17,166 bases of DNA from Tardiphaga sp. (GTDB lineage Bacteria > Pseudomonadota > Alphaproteobacteria > Rhizobiales > Xanthobacteraceae), in contig JACMOT010000206.1 in assembly GCA_014377915.1 (NCBI GenBank), positions 1 to 17,166 on the forward strand. Direction: 5' to 3'. The position numbers and the translations under genes are program-made. Within the stretch, counting starts at the first letter, position 1; each line of letters begins with the position of its first letter. The notes under the pieces were generated by a model, which worked only from the letters and a program-made list of their open reading frames with translations, did no database searches and had not been told where the DNA came from. Shown here one piece after another: positions 1-8,918 of this stretch.

Positions 1-2
1 CC

Positions 3-491
3 GACGCACAGGCCGCCGATGCCCCCCTCCTGCTTCCCCCCGCCCCCCATGGCGCCCGCGGGCCCCCCCGCACCGACGTGATCCTGCCGGGCGCCGCCTA
101 CACCGAAAAATCCGGCATTTATGTCAACACCGAAGGTCGCGTGCAGATGGCGGCCCGTGCGGCTTTCCCGCCGGGCGAGGCGAGGGAGGACTGGGCGGTG
201 ATCCGCGCGCTGTCCGACGTGCTCGGCAAGAAGCTGCCGTTCGATTCGCTGTCGGCATTGCGCCAGGCGATCTTCAAGGCGGTGCCGCATCTGATCCGGC
301 TCGACCAGATCGAGCCCGGCGATGCCGGTGCGATCAAGACCCTTGCGGGCAAGACCGGCAACGTCGACAAGACGCCGTTCAAGACCTCCGTGGAGGATTT
401 CTACCTTACCAACCCGATCGCGCGCGCGTCAGCCATCATGGCGGAATGTTCCCGCCTGGCCTCGGGCCAGATGCTGACGGCGGCGGAGTAA
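3..491 (+). CDS. nuoG: NADH-quinone oxidoreductase subunit G, C-terminal part (5' end outside window)
   Basis: This is the last 162 residues of NuoG, the large iron-sulfur subunit in the peripheral arm of complex I. The frame is open from base 3 to the TAA at 489-491, so the gene enters from the left edge. A GTG at 78 lies inside the conserved stretch [14 protein letters not shown] and is not a start. That stretch, followed by VNTEGRVQ, is typical of the molybdopterin-oxidoreductase-like C-terminal region of NuoG. The iron-sulfur binding N-terminal domains are not in the window. The first ~25 residues in this frame (bases 3-77) are proline-rich and fit the family poorly. I expect something close to HGDAGAHRADV before ILPG but see [11 protein letters not shown], which suggests base-calling errors at a contig end. 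The gene is followed four bases later by nuoH, with a GGAG at 485-488 serving as its ribosome site. Confidence 0.93.
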   Translation, partial: DAQAADAPLLLPPAPHGARGPPRTDVILPGAAYTEKSGIYVNTEGRVQMAARAAFPPGEAREDWAVIRALSDVLGKKLPFDSLSALRQAIFKAVPHLIRLDQIEPGDAGAIKTLAGKTGNVDKTPFKTSVEDFYLTNPIARASAIMAECSRLASGQMLTAAE

Positions 492-495
492 ACCG

Positions 496-1521
496 ATGGC
501 TGAGATTTGGACTAGCACCCTGTGGCCGCTGATCATCATGATCGCGCAGTCGCTTCTCGTGCTCGTGGTGTTGCTGATTGCGATTGCCTACATCCTGCTG
601 GCGGACCGCAAGATCTGGGCCGCGGTGCAGATCCGTCGCGGGCCCAACGTGGTCGGGCCATTCGGCCTGCTGCAATCCTTCGCCGATTTGCTGAAATTCG
701 TGCTGAAGGAGCCGGTGATTCCCTCCAGCGCCAATAAGGGCGTGTTCCTGCTGGCGCCGCTGGTGTCCTGCGTGCTGGCTCTGGCCGCCTGGGCGGTGAT
801 CCCGATGGATCTCGGTTGGGTGATCGCTGACCTCAATGTTGGCGTGCTCTACATCTTCGCGATCTCGTCGCTCTCGGTGTACGGCGTGATCATGGCCGGC
901 TGGTCGTCCAACTCGAAATATCCGTTCCTCGCCGCGCTTCGCTCCGCGGCGCAGATGGTGTCCTACGAAGTCTCGATCGGTTTCGTCATCATCACCGTTC
1001 TGCTGTGCGCGGGATCACTGAACCTGTCGGCCGTGGTCGAGGCCCAGAATACCAAATGGGGCATTCTCGGCTGGTACTGGATCCCGCTGTTTCCGATGTT
1101 CGTGGTGTTCTACGTCTCGGCGCTGGCCGAGACCAACCGTCCGCCCTTCGACCTCGTCGAGGCTGAATCGGAACTCGTCGCGGGCTTCATGACCGAATAC
1201 GGCTCGACGCCGTACCTGCTCTTCATGTTGGGCGAATACGTCGCCATCACCACGATGTGCGCGCTGGCCGCGATCCTGTTTATGGGCGGCTGGCTGTCGC
1301 CGATCCCGTTCGCACCGTTCACCTGGGTACCCGGAATCATCTGGTTCGTGCTCAAGGTATTTTTCATGTTTTTCATGATTGCGATGGCGAAGGCGATCGT
1401 GCCGCGCTACCGCTACGACCAGTTGATGCGGCTGGGCTGGAAAGTATTTCTGCCGTTGTCGCTGACCTACGTCATCATCGTCGCGGCTGTGCTGCAATTC
1501 GGGGGCCTTGCTCCGAAATGA
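496..1521 (+). CDS. nuoH: NADH-quinone oxidoreductase subunit H
   Basis: NuoH (341 aa, normal family length) is the inner-membrane subunit that forms the quinone-binding chamber where the peripheral arm joins the membrane arm of complex I. About eight hydrophobic helices are visible. The diagnostic motifs are present: [19 protein letters not shown] at about residues 36-54 and [20 protein letters not shown] at residues 211-230, with acidic residues E212, E222, E224 and E226 of the proton pathway (E-channel). The ATG at 496 has a GGAG seven bases upstream that lies inside the end of nuoG, pointing to translational coupling. The gene ends with TGA at 1519-1521, seven bases before the nuoI ATG. 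Function and complex are established family knowledge, and the match is unambiguous. Confidence 0.98.
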   Translation: MAEIWTSTLWPLIIMIAQSLLVLVVLLIAIAYILLADRKIWAAVQIRRGPNVVGPFGLLQSFADLLKFVLKEPVIPSSANKGVFLLAPLVSCVLALAAWAVIPMDLGWVIADLNVGVLYIFAISSLSVYGVIMAGWSSNSKYPFLAALRSAAQMVSYEVSIGFVIITVLLCAGSLNLSAVVEAQNTKWGILGWYWIPLFPMFVVFYVSALAETNRPPFDLVEAESELVAGFMTEYGSTPYLLFMLGEYVAITTMCALAAILFMGGWLSPIPFAPFTWVPGIIWFVLKVFFMFFMIAMAKAIVPRYRYDQLMRLGWKVFLPLSLTYVIIVAAVLQFGGLAPK

Positions 1522-1528
1522 GGTCACT

Positions 1529-2017
1529 ATGAATATCAGGGCAACAGCTCATTCGCTTCTGCTGGCGGAGTTCGCTTCGGCGTTCGTCCTCGCCATGCGC
1601 TATTTCTTCAAACCGAAGCCGACGTTGAATTACCCGTTCGAAAAGGGGCCGATCTCGCCGCGTTTCCGTGGCGAGCACGCGCTGCGCCGTTACCCGAACG
1701 GCGAGGAACGCTGCATCGCCTGCAAGCTGTGTGAAGCGGTGTGTCCGGCCCAGGCCATCACCATCGAGGCCGGCCCACGCCGCAATGATGGTACCCGCCG
1801 CACCGTGCGTTACGACATCGACATGGTGAAATGCATTTATTGCGGCTTGTGCCAGGAGGCATGTCCGGTCGATGCGATCGTCGAGGGGCCGAATTTCGAA
1901 TTCGCGACCGAGACGCGTGAGGAATTATATTATGACAAGGCGAAACTGCTCGCCAATGGCGATCGCTGGGAGCGCGAGATTGCGAAATCAATCGAACTCG
2001 ACGCGCCGTACCGGTAG
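1529..2017 (+). CDS. nuoI: NADH-quinone oxidoreductase subunit I (2x 4Fe-4S ferredoxin)
   Basis: NuoI (162 aa) carries clusters N6a and N6b, which pass electrons through the peripheral arm of complex I toward cluster N2 and quinone. Two classic CxxCxxCxxxCP motifs are visible: C62, C65, C68, C72 and C102, C105, C108, C112. An N-terminal amphipathic stretch ([16 protein letters not shown]) lies against the membrane in known structures. I chose the ATG at 1529 because it gives the standard 162-aa length and has a GAGG at 1520-1523. A TTG at 1508 in the same frame would add seven residues inside nuoH and is not needed. The stop is at 2015-2017, and nuoJ begins nine bases later. Confidence 0.98.
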   Translation: MNIRATAHSLLLAEFASAFVLAMRYFFKPKPTLNYPFEKGPISPRFRGEHALRRYPNGEERCIACKLCEAVCPAQAITIEAGPRRNDGTRRTVRYDIDMVKCIYCGLCQEACPVDAIVEGPNFEFATETREELYYDKAKLLANGDRWEREIAKSIELDAPYR

Positions 2018-2026
2018 GACCCAATC

Positions 2027-2665
2027 ATGATCCTTCCCGCATTGTTCTTCTATCTGTTCTCCGGCGTCTGCGTCGCCTGCGCGGTGATGGTGATTGCGTC
2101 GCGCAATCCCGTGCATTCGGTGCTGTTCCTGATCCTGGCCTTCGTCAACGCGTCCGGCCTGTTCATTCTGATGGGGGCCGAATTCCTCGCGATGCTGCTG
2201 ATCGTCGTCTATGTCGGCGCGGTCGCGGTGCTGTTCCTGTTCGTGATCATGATGCTCGACGTCGACTTCACGCAGCTGCGCGAAGGCTTCATCGAGTATC
2301 TGCCGTTCGGCCTGTTGATCGGTGCGATCTTTCTCGCCGAGCTGCTGCTGGTCGCGGGGGGCTGGATCATGAATCCGAACGTGACAAAGTCGATTACCTC
2401 GGCAATCCCCACCAATGTGACCAACACCGAGGCGCTCGGCCTGGTGCTGTATACGAAGTACATCCATTACTTCCAGCTCTCCGCTATGATCCTGCTGGTG
2501 GCGATGATTGGCGCGATCGTGCTGACGTTGCGTCACAAATCCAGCGTCAAGCGTCAGGACATCAACGTTCAGAACGCCCGTACGCCCGAACTGGCCATGG
2601 CCGTTCGCAAGGTCGCCTCCGGGCAGGGGCTGCGGGACGCTGACGCCGGGGAGTGGGTCAAATGA
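2027..2665 (+). CDS. nuoJ: NADH-quinone oxidoreductase subunit J
   Basis: NuoJ (212 aa) is a five-helix inner-membrane subunit of complex I. It sits between NuoH and NuoK and links quinone chemistry to the antiporter-like subunits. The conserved third helix is visible as [20 protein letters not shown] at about residues 62-81. This is the segment known in other complexes to carry a pi-bulge that changes between states. The start ATG at 2027 has AGGA at 2016-2019, overlapping the nuoI stop codon. The last codon overlaps the nuoK start (ATGA at 2662-2665), so the two are probably translated together. The C-terminal ~40 residues are polar and variable, which is normal for this subunit. Confidence 0.97.
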   Translation: MILPALFFYLFSGVCVACAVMVIASRNPVHSVLFLILAFVNASGLFILMGAEFLAMLLIVVYVGAVAVLFLFVIMMLDVDFTQLREGFIEYLPFGLLIGAIFLAELLLVAGGWIMNPNVTKSITSAIPTNVTNTEALGLVLYTKYIHYFQLSAMILLVAMIGAIVLTLRHKSSVKRQDINVQNARTPELAMAVRKVASGQGLRDADAGEWVK

Positions 2666-2970
2666 TCATCGGTCTCGGACATTATCTCGCGGTCGGCGCG
2701 ATCCTGTTCACGCTCGGCATCCTCGGCATCTTCCTCAATCGCAAGAACATCATTGTCATCCTGATGTCGATCGAGCTGATCCTGCTCGCGGTCAACATCA
2801 ACATGGTGGCGTTCTCGTCCTTCCTCGGCGACATCGTCGGCCAGGTGTTTGCCTTGCTGGTGCTGACCGTGGCCGCCGCCGAGGCGGCGATCGGTCTCGC
2901 CGTGCTGGTGGTATATTTCCGCAACCGTGGCTCGATCGCGGTTGAAGACGTCAATCTGATGAAGGGCTGA
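2662..2970 (+). CDS. nuoK: NADH-quinone oxidoreductase subunit K
   Basis: NuoK (102 aa) is a three-helix subunit homologous to MrpC that carries part of the proton path in the membrane arm of complex I. The two functionally important intramembrane glutamates of the family (E36 and E72 in E. coli) correspond to E38 (in [12 protein letters not shown]) and E74 (in AAAEAAIGL). I chose the ATG at 2662, which overlaps the nuoJ TGA. It gives the usual [11 protein letters not shown] beginning, and GGGGAG at 2648-2653 lies eight bases ahead. A GTG at 2653 would add three residues and coincides with that ribosome site. The gene is followed by the palindromic repeat at 2972-3039. Confidence 0.97.
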   Translation: MIIGLGHYLAVGAILFTLGILGIFLNRKNIIVILMSIELILLAVNINMVAFSSFLGDIVGQVFALLVLTVAAAEAAIGLAVLVVYFRNRGSIAVEDVNLMKG

Positions 2971-2971
2971 G

Positions 2972-3039
2972 GGCATGATCCGGAAAAGTGGATCCCGGTT
3001 TTCCCCGACAAACGAATCCGTTTGTCGTGAGATCATGCC
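2972..3039. repeat. Nested palindromic intergenic repeat between nuoK and nuoL
   Basis: Three nested or adjacent inverted repeats fill most of the nuoK-nuoL gap. The outer arms are GGCATGATC (2972-2980) and GATCATGCC (3031-3039). Inside them are GGAAAA (2982-2987) with TTTTCC (2999-3004), then GACAAACG (3007-3014) with CGTTTGTC (3019-3026). The whole can fold as a branched stem in RNA. From memory, elements beginning GCATGATCCGGAAAAGTGG are scattered in many copies between genes in Bradyrhizobium and Rhodopseudomonas. Only one copy is present here. It ends 18 bases before the nuoL ATG and leaves that gene's AAGG ribosome site (3047-3050) intact. Confidence 0.8.
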
Positions 3040-3057
3040 TCCTAACAAGGCACCACT

Positions 3058-5115
3058 ATGATCCAGGCTCTTGTTTTCCTGCCGCTGATCGGCGCCATGA
3101 TCGCCGGCCTGATCGCACTGTCGGGGGCGCATGCGCGCAACCCAAGTGGCGATGAACTGGACCATCACGGCGATGCGCACGCGGCGCATGCCCATGACGA
3201 ACACGCCGCTGACGATCACGGATACGGCGACCATCACGCAATCGAGCCCGCCGCCGCCGGTTCGCGCGCGGCCGAGCTGATCACTGCCACGCTTCTGGTC
3301 GTTTCCGCCGTGCTGTCCTGGGTGACGCTGATCGATGTCGGCTTCATGCATCACGACGCCCGCATCGTGCTGATGCCCTGGATCACGTCGGGCGATCTGC
3401 AGCTGTCGTGGACGCTGCGCGTGGATACGCTGACCGCCGTGATGCTGGTCGTCGTCACCACGGTGTCGTCGCTCGTGCACATCTATTCGATCGGCTACAT
3501 GGAAGATGATCCGAACCGGCCGCGCTTCATGGCGTATCTGTCGCTGTTCACCTTCGCGATGCTGATGCTGGTGACCGCCGACAATCTGCTGCAGCTGTTC
3601 TTCGGCTGGGAAGGCGTCGGTCTCGCGAGCTATCTGCTGATTGGGTTCTGGTATCAGAAGCCGACCGCGAACGCCGCGGCGATCAAGGCCTTCGTGGTCA
3701 ACCGCGTCGGCGATTTCGGCTTCTTGCTCGGCATCTTCTCGATCTTCATGCTGATCGGCTCGACCGATTTCGACACCATCTTTGCCGGCGCGCCCGGCCT
3801 CACCGGCAAGACCATCGACTTCTTCGGCTGGCATGCCGATGCCCTGACCCTGACCTGCCTGCTGCTGTTCATGGGCGCGATGGGCAAGTCGGCCCAGTTC
3901 CTGCTGCACACCTGGCTGCCGGACGCCATGGAAGGTCCGACCCCGGTGTCGGCGCTGATCCATGCCGCGACCATGGTGACCGCCGGCGTGTTCTTGGTGG
4001 CGCGGATGTCGCCGCTGTTCGAACTGGCGCCCAACGCCCAGGCCTTCGTGATGCTGGTCGGCGGGACCACGGCGCTGTTCGCTGCCACCATCGGTCTGGT
4101 GCAGAACGACATCAAGCGGATCGTTGCCTATTCGACCTGTTCGCAGCTCGGCTACATGTTCGTGGCGCTGGGGGCAGGGGCCTATTCGGTCGCCATGTTC
4201 CATCTGTTCACGCATGCCTTCTTCAAGGCCTTGCTGTTCCTGGGTTCCGGCTCGGTGATCTATGCGATGCATCACGAGCAGGACATCCGCAACATGGGCG
4301 GGCTGAAGGACAAGATCCCCTTCACCTACGCCATGATGGTGATCGGCACGCTGGCGCTGACCGGATTCCCGCTGACCGCCGGCTATTTCTCCAAGGACGC
4401 CATCATCGAGGCCGCTTATGTCGCGCATAATCCGTTCGCGCTGTACGGCTTCCTGATGACGGTGATCGCCGCCGGCCTGACCTCATTCTATTCTTGGCGC
4501 CTGATCTTCAAGACTTTTCATGGCGAGCCGCACGACCGCAAGCATTACGAGGCCGCGCATGAAGCGCCGTACTGGATGCTGGCGCCGCTCGCGGTGCTCG
4601 GCGCCGGTTCGATCCTGGCCGGCTTCCCGTTCAAGGAATTGTTTGCCGGTCACGGCGTGGGAGAGTTCTTCCGCGAGTCGCTGAAGAACAACGCGCATAT
4701 TCTCGAGGAGATGCATCATATCCCGGCGATGATCGCCTATCTGCCGACGGTGATGATGGCGGTCGGCTTCCTGGTGTCGTGGCTGTTCTACATCCGTCGC
4801 CCGTATCTGCCCGTCGAGCTCGCCGGCCAGCATCCGCTGCTGTACAAGTTCCTGCTCAACAAGTGGTATTTTGACGAGCTCTACGATCTGATTTTCGTCC
4901 GCCCCGCGAAGTGGATCGGCCACTTCCTATGGAAGGTCGGTGATGGCAAGATCATCGATGGTCTCGGTCCCGATGGCATCTCGGCGCGCGTGATGGATAT
5001 CACCCGTGGCGCGGTCAGGATCCAGACCGGCTATCTCTATCACTATGCCTTTGCGATGCTGATCGGCGTCGCCGGCTTGATCACCTGGTTCATATTCGGC
5101 CTGGGGGGCCAGTGA
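3058..5115 (+). CDS. nuoL: NADH-quinone oxidoreductase subunit L, with His-rich insertion
   Basis: NuoL (685 aa) is the distal antiporter-like proton-pumping subunit of complex I, with about 16 membrane helices and a long lateral helix near the C-terminus. Counting from the ATG at 3058, the key residues line up with E. coli NuoL at a steady offset: E185 ([13 protein letters not shown]144), K277 ([21 protein letters not shown]229), H302, K353 ([18 protein letters not shown]305), K390 ([11 protein letters not shown]342) and K446 (FSKD; K399). The protein is longer than the E. coli one mainly because of an insertion at residues ~30-65, after the first helix. That insertion has nine histidines between residues 36 and 60. 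AAGG at 3047-3050 precedes the start. The TGA (5113-5115) overlaps the nuoM start. Catalytic residues are intact, so it should be functional. Confidence 0.98.
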   Translation: MIQALVFLPLIGAMIAGLIALSGAHARNPSGDELDHHGDAHAAHAHDEHAADDHGYGDHHAIEPAAAGSRAAELITATLLVVSAVLSWVTLIDVGFMHHDARIVLMPWITSGDLQLSWTLRVDTLTAVMLVVVTTVSSLVHIYSIGYMEDDPNRPRFMAYLSLFTFAMLMLVTADNLLQLFFGWEGVGLASYLLIGFWYQKPTANAAAIKAFVVNRVGDFGFLLGIFSIFMLIGSTDFDTIFAGAPGLTGKTIDFFGWHADALTLTCLLLFMGAMGKSAQFLLHTWLPDAMEGPTPVSALIHAATMVTAGVFLVARMSPLFELAPNAQAFVMLVGGTTALFAATIGLVQNDIKRIVAYSTCSQLGYMFVALGAGAYSVAMFHLFTHAFFKALLFLGSGSVIYAMHHEQDIRNMGGLKDKIPFTYAMMVIGTLALTGFPLTAGYFSKDAIIEAAYVAHNPFALYGFLMTVIAAGLTSFYSWRLIFKTFHGEPHDRKHYEAAHEAPYWMLAPLAVLGAGSILAGFPFKELFAGHGVGEFFRESLKNNAHILEEMHHIPAMIAYLPTVMMAVGFLVSWLFYIRRPYLPVELAGQHPLLYKFLLNKWYFDELYDLIFVRPAKWIGHFLWKVGDGKIIDGLGPDGISARVMDITRGAVRIQTGYLYHYAFAMLIGVAGLITWFIFGLGGQ

Positions 5116-6641
5116 TGTCGTCGGCTTCCGTCATGACTTGGCCCATTCTTTCCGTCGTCACCTTCCTGCCGACCGTCGGCGCTATTCTGGTTTACCTGCT
5201 GGCACGCGGCGGCGACGAAGCCGCCAACCGCAATGCGCGCTGGATCTCGATCTGGACGACGTTGATCACCTTCGCGGTGTCGATGATCCTGGTGATGCGT
5301 TACGACGGCGCCAATGGCGACTTCCAGTTCGTCGAGAAGGCGCCGTGGCTCGCCAACGCCATTAATTATCACATGGGCGTCGACGGCATTTCGCTGCCAT
5401 TCGTGATCCTGACTACCGCGCTGATGCCGTTCTGCATCCTGGCGTCATGGAAATCGATCACCAAACGCGTCCCCGAATACATGATGGCGTTCCTGATTCT
5501 GGAAACGCTGATGATCGGCACCTTCTCGGCGCTGGACCTGGTGCTGTTCTATCTGTTCTTCGAAGGCGGCCTGATCCCGATGTTCCTGATCATCGGCGTC
5601 TGGGGCGGCCCGCGCCGCGTCTATGCGTCGTTCAAGTTCTTCCTCTACACGCTGCTCGGCTCGGTCTTGATGTTGCTGGCGATCATGGCGCTGTACTGGA
5701 ACGCCGGCACCACCGACATTCCGACGCTGATGCACACCGCGGTGCCGCGCCATCTGCAGATCTGGGCCTGGCTGGCGTTCTTCGCATCCTTCGCCGTGAA
5801 GATGCCGATGTGGCCGGTGCACACCTGGCTGCCGGATGCCCATGTCGAGGCGCCAACCGCGGGCTCGGTCGTGCTGGCCGCGATCATGTTGAAGATGGGC
5901 GGCTACGGTTTCCTGCGCTTCTCGCTGCCGATGTTCCCGGACGCTTCGGTGTACTTCACGCCGCTGGTGATGACGCTGTCGGTGATCGCCATCGTCTACA
6001 CCTCGCTGGTGGCGCTGATGCAGGAAGACATCAAGAAGCTGATCGCCTATTCGTCGATTGCCCATATGGGCTTCGTCACCATGGGCATCTTCGCCGGCAA
6101 CACCCAGGGCGTCTCCGGCGCGGTATTCCAGATGGTCTCCCATGGCATTGTCTCCGGTGCGCTGTTTCTCTGCGTTGGCGTGGTCTATGACCGCCTCCAT
6201 ACCCGTGAGATCGCGGCCTATGGCGGCCTCGTCAACCGCATGCCGCTATACGCGCTGTTGTTCATGGTCTTCACCATGGCCAATGTTGGTCTGCCCGGGA
6301 CGTCCGGTTTCGTCGGCGAATTCCTGACCCTGATCGGTACCTTCAAGAGCAGCATCCCGACGGCGACGGTGGCCGCGACCGGCGTCATCCTGTCGGCAGG
6401 CTACGCGCTGTGGCTCTACCGCAAGGTGATGTTCGGCGCGCTGACCAAGCCGGCGCTGGTGGGCATCAAGGACATCACCTTCCGCGAAGGCCTGCTGCTG
6501 GTGCCGCTGGTCGTTCTCACCCTTTGGTTTGGCGTCTATCCGAAGCCCGTGCTCGACATGTCGGCCGCCTCGGTGCAACTCCTCGTCAACAATTATGCCA
6601 CCGCAGTGACTGCCGTGAAGGCAGCCGCGCTGTTGCCGTAA
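5115..6641 (+). CDS. nuoM: NADH-quinone oxidoreductase subunit M
   Basis: NuoM (508 aa from this start) is the middle antiporter-like proton-pumping subunit of complex I. Conserved intramembrane residues are present: E150 in [11 protein letters not shown] (E144 in E. coli), K229 in [20 protein letters not shown]260 in MLKMGGYG, K307/K308 in [17 protein letters not shown], and E402 in [11 protein letters not shown] (E407 in E. coli). Possible starts are GTG 5112, ATG 5115 and ATG 5133. I prefer 5115: its A is the last base of the nuoL stop, and a G-run (5103-5108) sits at ribosome-site distance. The start at 5133 gives [13 protein letters not shown], close to some annotated homologues, but has no Shine-Dalgarno. 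Twenty-four bases separate it from nuoN. Confidence 0.97.
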   Translation: MSSASVMTWPILSVVTFLPTVGAILVYLLARGGDEAANRNARWISIWTTLITFAVSMILVMRYDGANGDFQFVEKAPWLANAINYHMGVDGISLPFVILTTALMPFCILASWKSITKRVPEYMMAFLILETLMIGTFSALDLVLFYLFFEGGLIPMFLIIGVWGGPRRVYASFKFFLYTLLGSVLMLLAIMALYWNAGTTDIPTLMHTAVPRHLQIWAWLAFFASFAVKMPMWPVHTWLPDAHVEAPTAGSVVLAAIMLKMGGYGFLRFSLPMFPDASVYFTPLVMTLSVIAIVYTSLVALMQEDIKKLIAYSSIAHMGFVTMGIFAGNTQGVSGAVFQMVSHGIVSGALFLCVGVVYDRLHTREIAAYGGLVNRMPLYALLFMVFTMANVGLPGTSGFVGEFLTLIGTFKSSIPTATVAATGVILSAGYALWLYRKVMFGALTKPALVGIKDITFREGLLLVPLVVLTLWFGVYPKPVLDMSAASVQLLVNNYATAVTAVKAAALLP

Positions 6642-6665
6642 CGCAGCAGGTCAGGACAACGCGCA

Positions 6666-8102
6666 ATGACTTTTGAGACCGCCGGATATTCGCTGCTGCC
6701 CGTGTTGCCGGAGCTTGTGCTGGCCGTAGGCGCCATGGCGCTGCTGATGATCGGGGCCTTCAACGGGCCAAAGGTCACCGGCCTCGTGACGGCGCTCGCG
6801 GTTGTCCTGCTGGTTGTGGTGGGGGCGCTGGAACTGATGCTGCCCGCCGGCAAACTGGTCACCTTCGGCGGTAGTTTCATCGTCGACGACTTCGCCCGCT
6901 TCCTGAAGATCCTGGCGCTGATCGGCTCCGGTGTGACGCTGATCCTGTCCCGCGAATTCCTCGAGCACGAATCGCGGAAAATCTTCGAATATTCGATCCT
7001 GGTGCTGCTCTCGACCCTCGGCATGATGGTGCTGATCTCGGCCGGCGACCTGATCATGCTCTATCTCGGCCTCGAACTGATGAGCCTGGCGCTCTATGTC
7101 GTCGCCGCTTCCAACCGCGACAACGCCAAATCGACCGAAGCCGGCCTGAAGTATTTTGTGCTCGGCGCGCTGTCGTCCGGCATGCTGCTGTACGGCGCCT
7201 CGCTGATCTACGGCTTCACCGGCACCGTGACCTTCACCGGCATCGCGGCGGCGGCGACCACCGGCAGCGTCGGCCTGGTGTTCGGCCTCGTCTTCCTGCT
7301 CGCGGGCCTGTGCTCCAAGGTCTCGGCGGTGCCGTTCCACATGTGGACGCCGGACGTCTATGAAGGCGCGCCGACCCCGGTCACGGCGTTCTTTGCTTCG
7401 GCCCCGAAGGTCGCCGCGCTGGCGGTGTTCACCCGCGTGGCGCTGACCGCGTTCCCCGGCATCATGGTGCAGTGGCAGCAGGTAGTGGTGTTCGTCTCGA
7501 TCGCCTCGATGGTGCTGGGCTCGTTCGCAGCCATCGGCCAGACCAATATCAAGCGCCTGATGGCCTATTCGTCGATCGGTCACATGGGCTTCGCGCTGGT
7601 TGGCCTCGCCGCCGGCACCGTGGAAGGCGCGCAGGGCGTGCTGGTCTATATCGCGATCTATGTGGCGATGACGCTCGGCACCTTCGCCATCATCCTGACC
7701 ATGAAGCGCGACGGCCAGCCGATCGAGAAGATCAGCGATTTCGCCGGTCTGTCGCGGACCAACCCGATGCTGGCGTTCTTCTTCGCCATGTTCCTGTTCT
7801 CGCTGGCCGGCATTCCGCCGCTGGCTGGCTTCTTCGCCAAGTTCTATGTGTTCGTCGCGGCCATCAAGGCCGGGCTGTTCGTGCTTGCCGTGGTGGGCGT
7901 GCTGGCCAGCGTGGTGGGTGCGTTTTACTATTTGACCATCGTCAAGCTGATGTATTTTGACGAGCCGAAAGGTGCGCTCGACCCGATGCGGATCGAATTG
8001 CGTGGCGTGCTGGCGGTGGCCGGCCTGTTCAACGTGCTGTTCTTTGTCTATCCGGCCCCGCTCGTCGCCGCTGCTGCTTTCGCTGCCAAGTCGCTGTTCT
8101 AG
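6666..8102 (+). CDS. nuoN: NADH-quinone oxidoreductase subunit N
   Basis: NuoN (478 aa) is the third antiporter-like proton-pumping subunit of complex I, next to NuoK in the membrane arm. Expected residues are visible: E137 in [14 protein letters not shown] (E133 in E. coli), K218 in [19 protein letters not shown] (K217), K248 in [11 protein letters not shown] (K247), K296 in [18 protein letters not shown], and K392 in GFFAKFYVF (K395). About 14 hydrophobic helices can be traced. The ATG at 6666 is preceded by an AGG/AGGA stretch at about 6648-6655. It is the last nuo gene, but its TAG (8100-8102) directly abuts the ATG of birA, so the transcript very likely continues. Confidence 0.98.
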   Translation: MTFETAGYSLLPVLPELVLAVGAMALLMIGAFNGPKVTGLVTALAVVLLVVVGALELMLPAGKLVTFGGSFIVDDFARFLKILALIGSGVTLILSREFLEHESRKIFEYSILVLLSTLGMMVLISAGDLIMLYLGLELMSLALYVVAASNRDNAKSTEAGLKYFVLGALSSGMLLYGASLIYGFTGTVTFTGIAAAATTGSVGLVFGLVFLLAGLCSKVSAVPFHMWTPDVYEGAPTPVTAFFASAPKVAALAVFTRVALTAFPGIMVQWQQVVVFVSIASMVLGSFAAIGQTNIKRLMAYSSIGHMGFALVGLAAGTVEGAQGVLVYIAIYVAMTLGTFAIILTMKRDGQPIEKISDFAGLSRTNPMLAFFFAMFLFSLAGIPPLAGFFAKFYVFVAAIKAGLFVLAVVGVLASVVGAFYYLTIVKLMYFDEPKGALDPMRIELRGVLAVAGLFNVLFFVYPAPLVAAAAFAAKSLF

Positions 8103-8918
8103 ATGGGGTTTTCGCTCGGCCCGCGAGCCGCGGCAGCCGGTTACCGGCTCGCGGCATTCGACAGCGCCGGCTCAACCAATGTAGAAGCCATGAACCGTGC
8201 CCGCGAAGGCGAGCGCGGCCCGATGTGGTTCGTCACCTCGGAGCAGACCGCGGGGCGCGGACGACGGCATCGGCCGTGGGTCGCACCGCGGGGCAATCTT
8301 GCCAGTTCTATTCTTGAAGTCATGGACGTGTCGCCCGCCCTTGCAGCCACCCTTGGCTTTGCGGCGGGACTGGCATTGGAAGCCGCGCTGGCCCGGGTCA
8401 GCATGGAGGCGTTGCTCAGATCGCCAGGATCGGAAGAGATGAAGTTTGCGCTGAAATGGCCCAACGACGTTCTGGCAGGTCGCGCCAAACTGGCCGGCAT
8501 CCTGCTGGAAGCCGAGGCGGTCGGTGACGGCGGGCTCGCCGTGGTGGTTGGAATCGGCACCAATGTGGTGGCATTCCCCGAAGGCACGCCGTATCCGGCC
8601 ACCGCGCTCCACGCGCTCGGCATAGATACCAGCGCTGAAGATTTATTCAATGCATTGTCAGATAGTTGGACGGAGTACCGCGGGATATGGGATAACGGCC
8701 GCGGCTTCGACGAAATCCGTTCATCTTGGCTGGCGCGCGCCGCGGGGCTAGGCGAGCCGGTTTCCATCCAATCAGGTTCATCCATCATCTCAGGCATTTT
8801 CGACACCATCGACGAAAGCGGCTGTCTGATCGTCAGCACATCGGACGGCAAGCGCATTCCGATTTCTGCCGGTGACGTTCATTTCGGGTCGACCGCGTCG
8901 GCAGGGGCAACACAATGA
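8103..8918 (+). CDS. birA: Biotin--[acetyl-CoA-carboxylase] ligase (BPL), no DNA-binding domain
   Basis: This 271-aa protein is a cytoplasmic biotin-protein ligase. It makes biotinyl-AMP and attaches biotin to the lysine of biotin carboxyl carrier proteins such as acetyl-CoA and propionyl-CoA carboxylase. Visible motifs are STN (24-26), Q48, the adenylate-binding GRGRRHRPW (51-59), KWPNDV (118-123), AKLAGILLE (128-136, with the lysine equivalent to the catalytic-loop KLAGIL of BirA) and GIGTNV (150-155). A small C-terminal domain follows. There is no N-terminal winged-helix domain like that of E. coli BirA. By family knowledge it is therefore a class I enzyme and not itself a repressor. The ATG immediately follows the nuoN stop, and the gene overlaps rnj by four bases. 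In rhizobial genomes a gene of this type commonly follows nuoN. Confidence 0.95.
   Translation: MGFSLGPRAAAAGYRLAAFDSAGSTNVEAMNRAREGERGPMWFVTSEQTAGRGRRHRPWVAPRGNLASSILEVMDVSPALAATLGFAAGLALEAALARVSMEALLRSPGSEEMKFALKWPNDVLAGRAKLAGILLEAEAVGDGGLAVVVGIGTNVVAFPEGTPYPATALHALGIDTSAEDLFNALSDSWTEYRGIWDNGRGFDEIRSSWLARAAGLGEPVSIQSGSSIISGIFDTIDESGCLIVSTSDGKRIPISAGDVHFGSTASAGATQ

Noticed and set aside
1508..1528. TTG-initiated extension of nuoI into nuoH
   Set aside because: The ATG at 1529 gives the standard 162-aa length and has a GAGG ribosome site.
2569..4428. Minus-strand frame of 619 codons opposite nuoJ-nuoL
   Set aside because: It is a shadow of GC-rich coding sequence. The product is a His/Gln/Arg/Asp-rich string with no family pattern, while the plus strand carries intact complex I subunits.
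5445..6200. Paired long frames on both strands inside nuoM (251 and 247 codons)
   Set aside because: Both are out-of-frame products of the nuoM codon bias. NuoM is complete, with all key residues.
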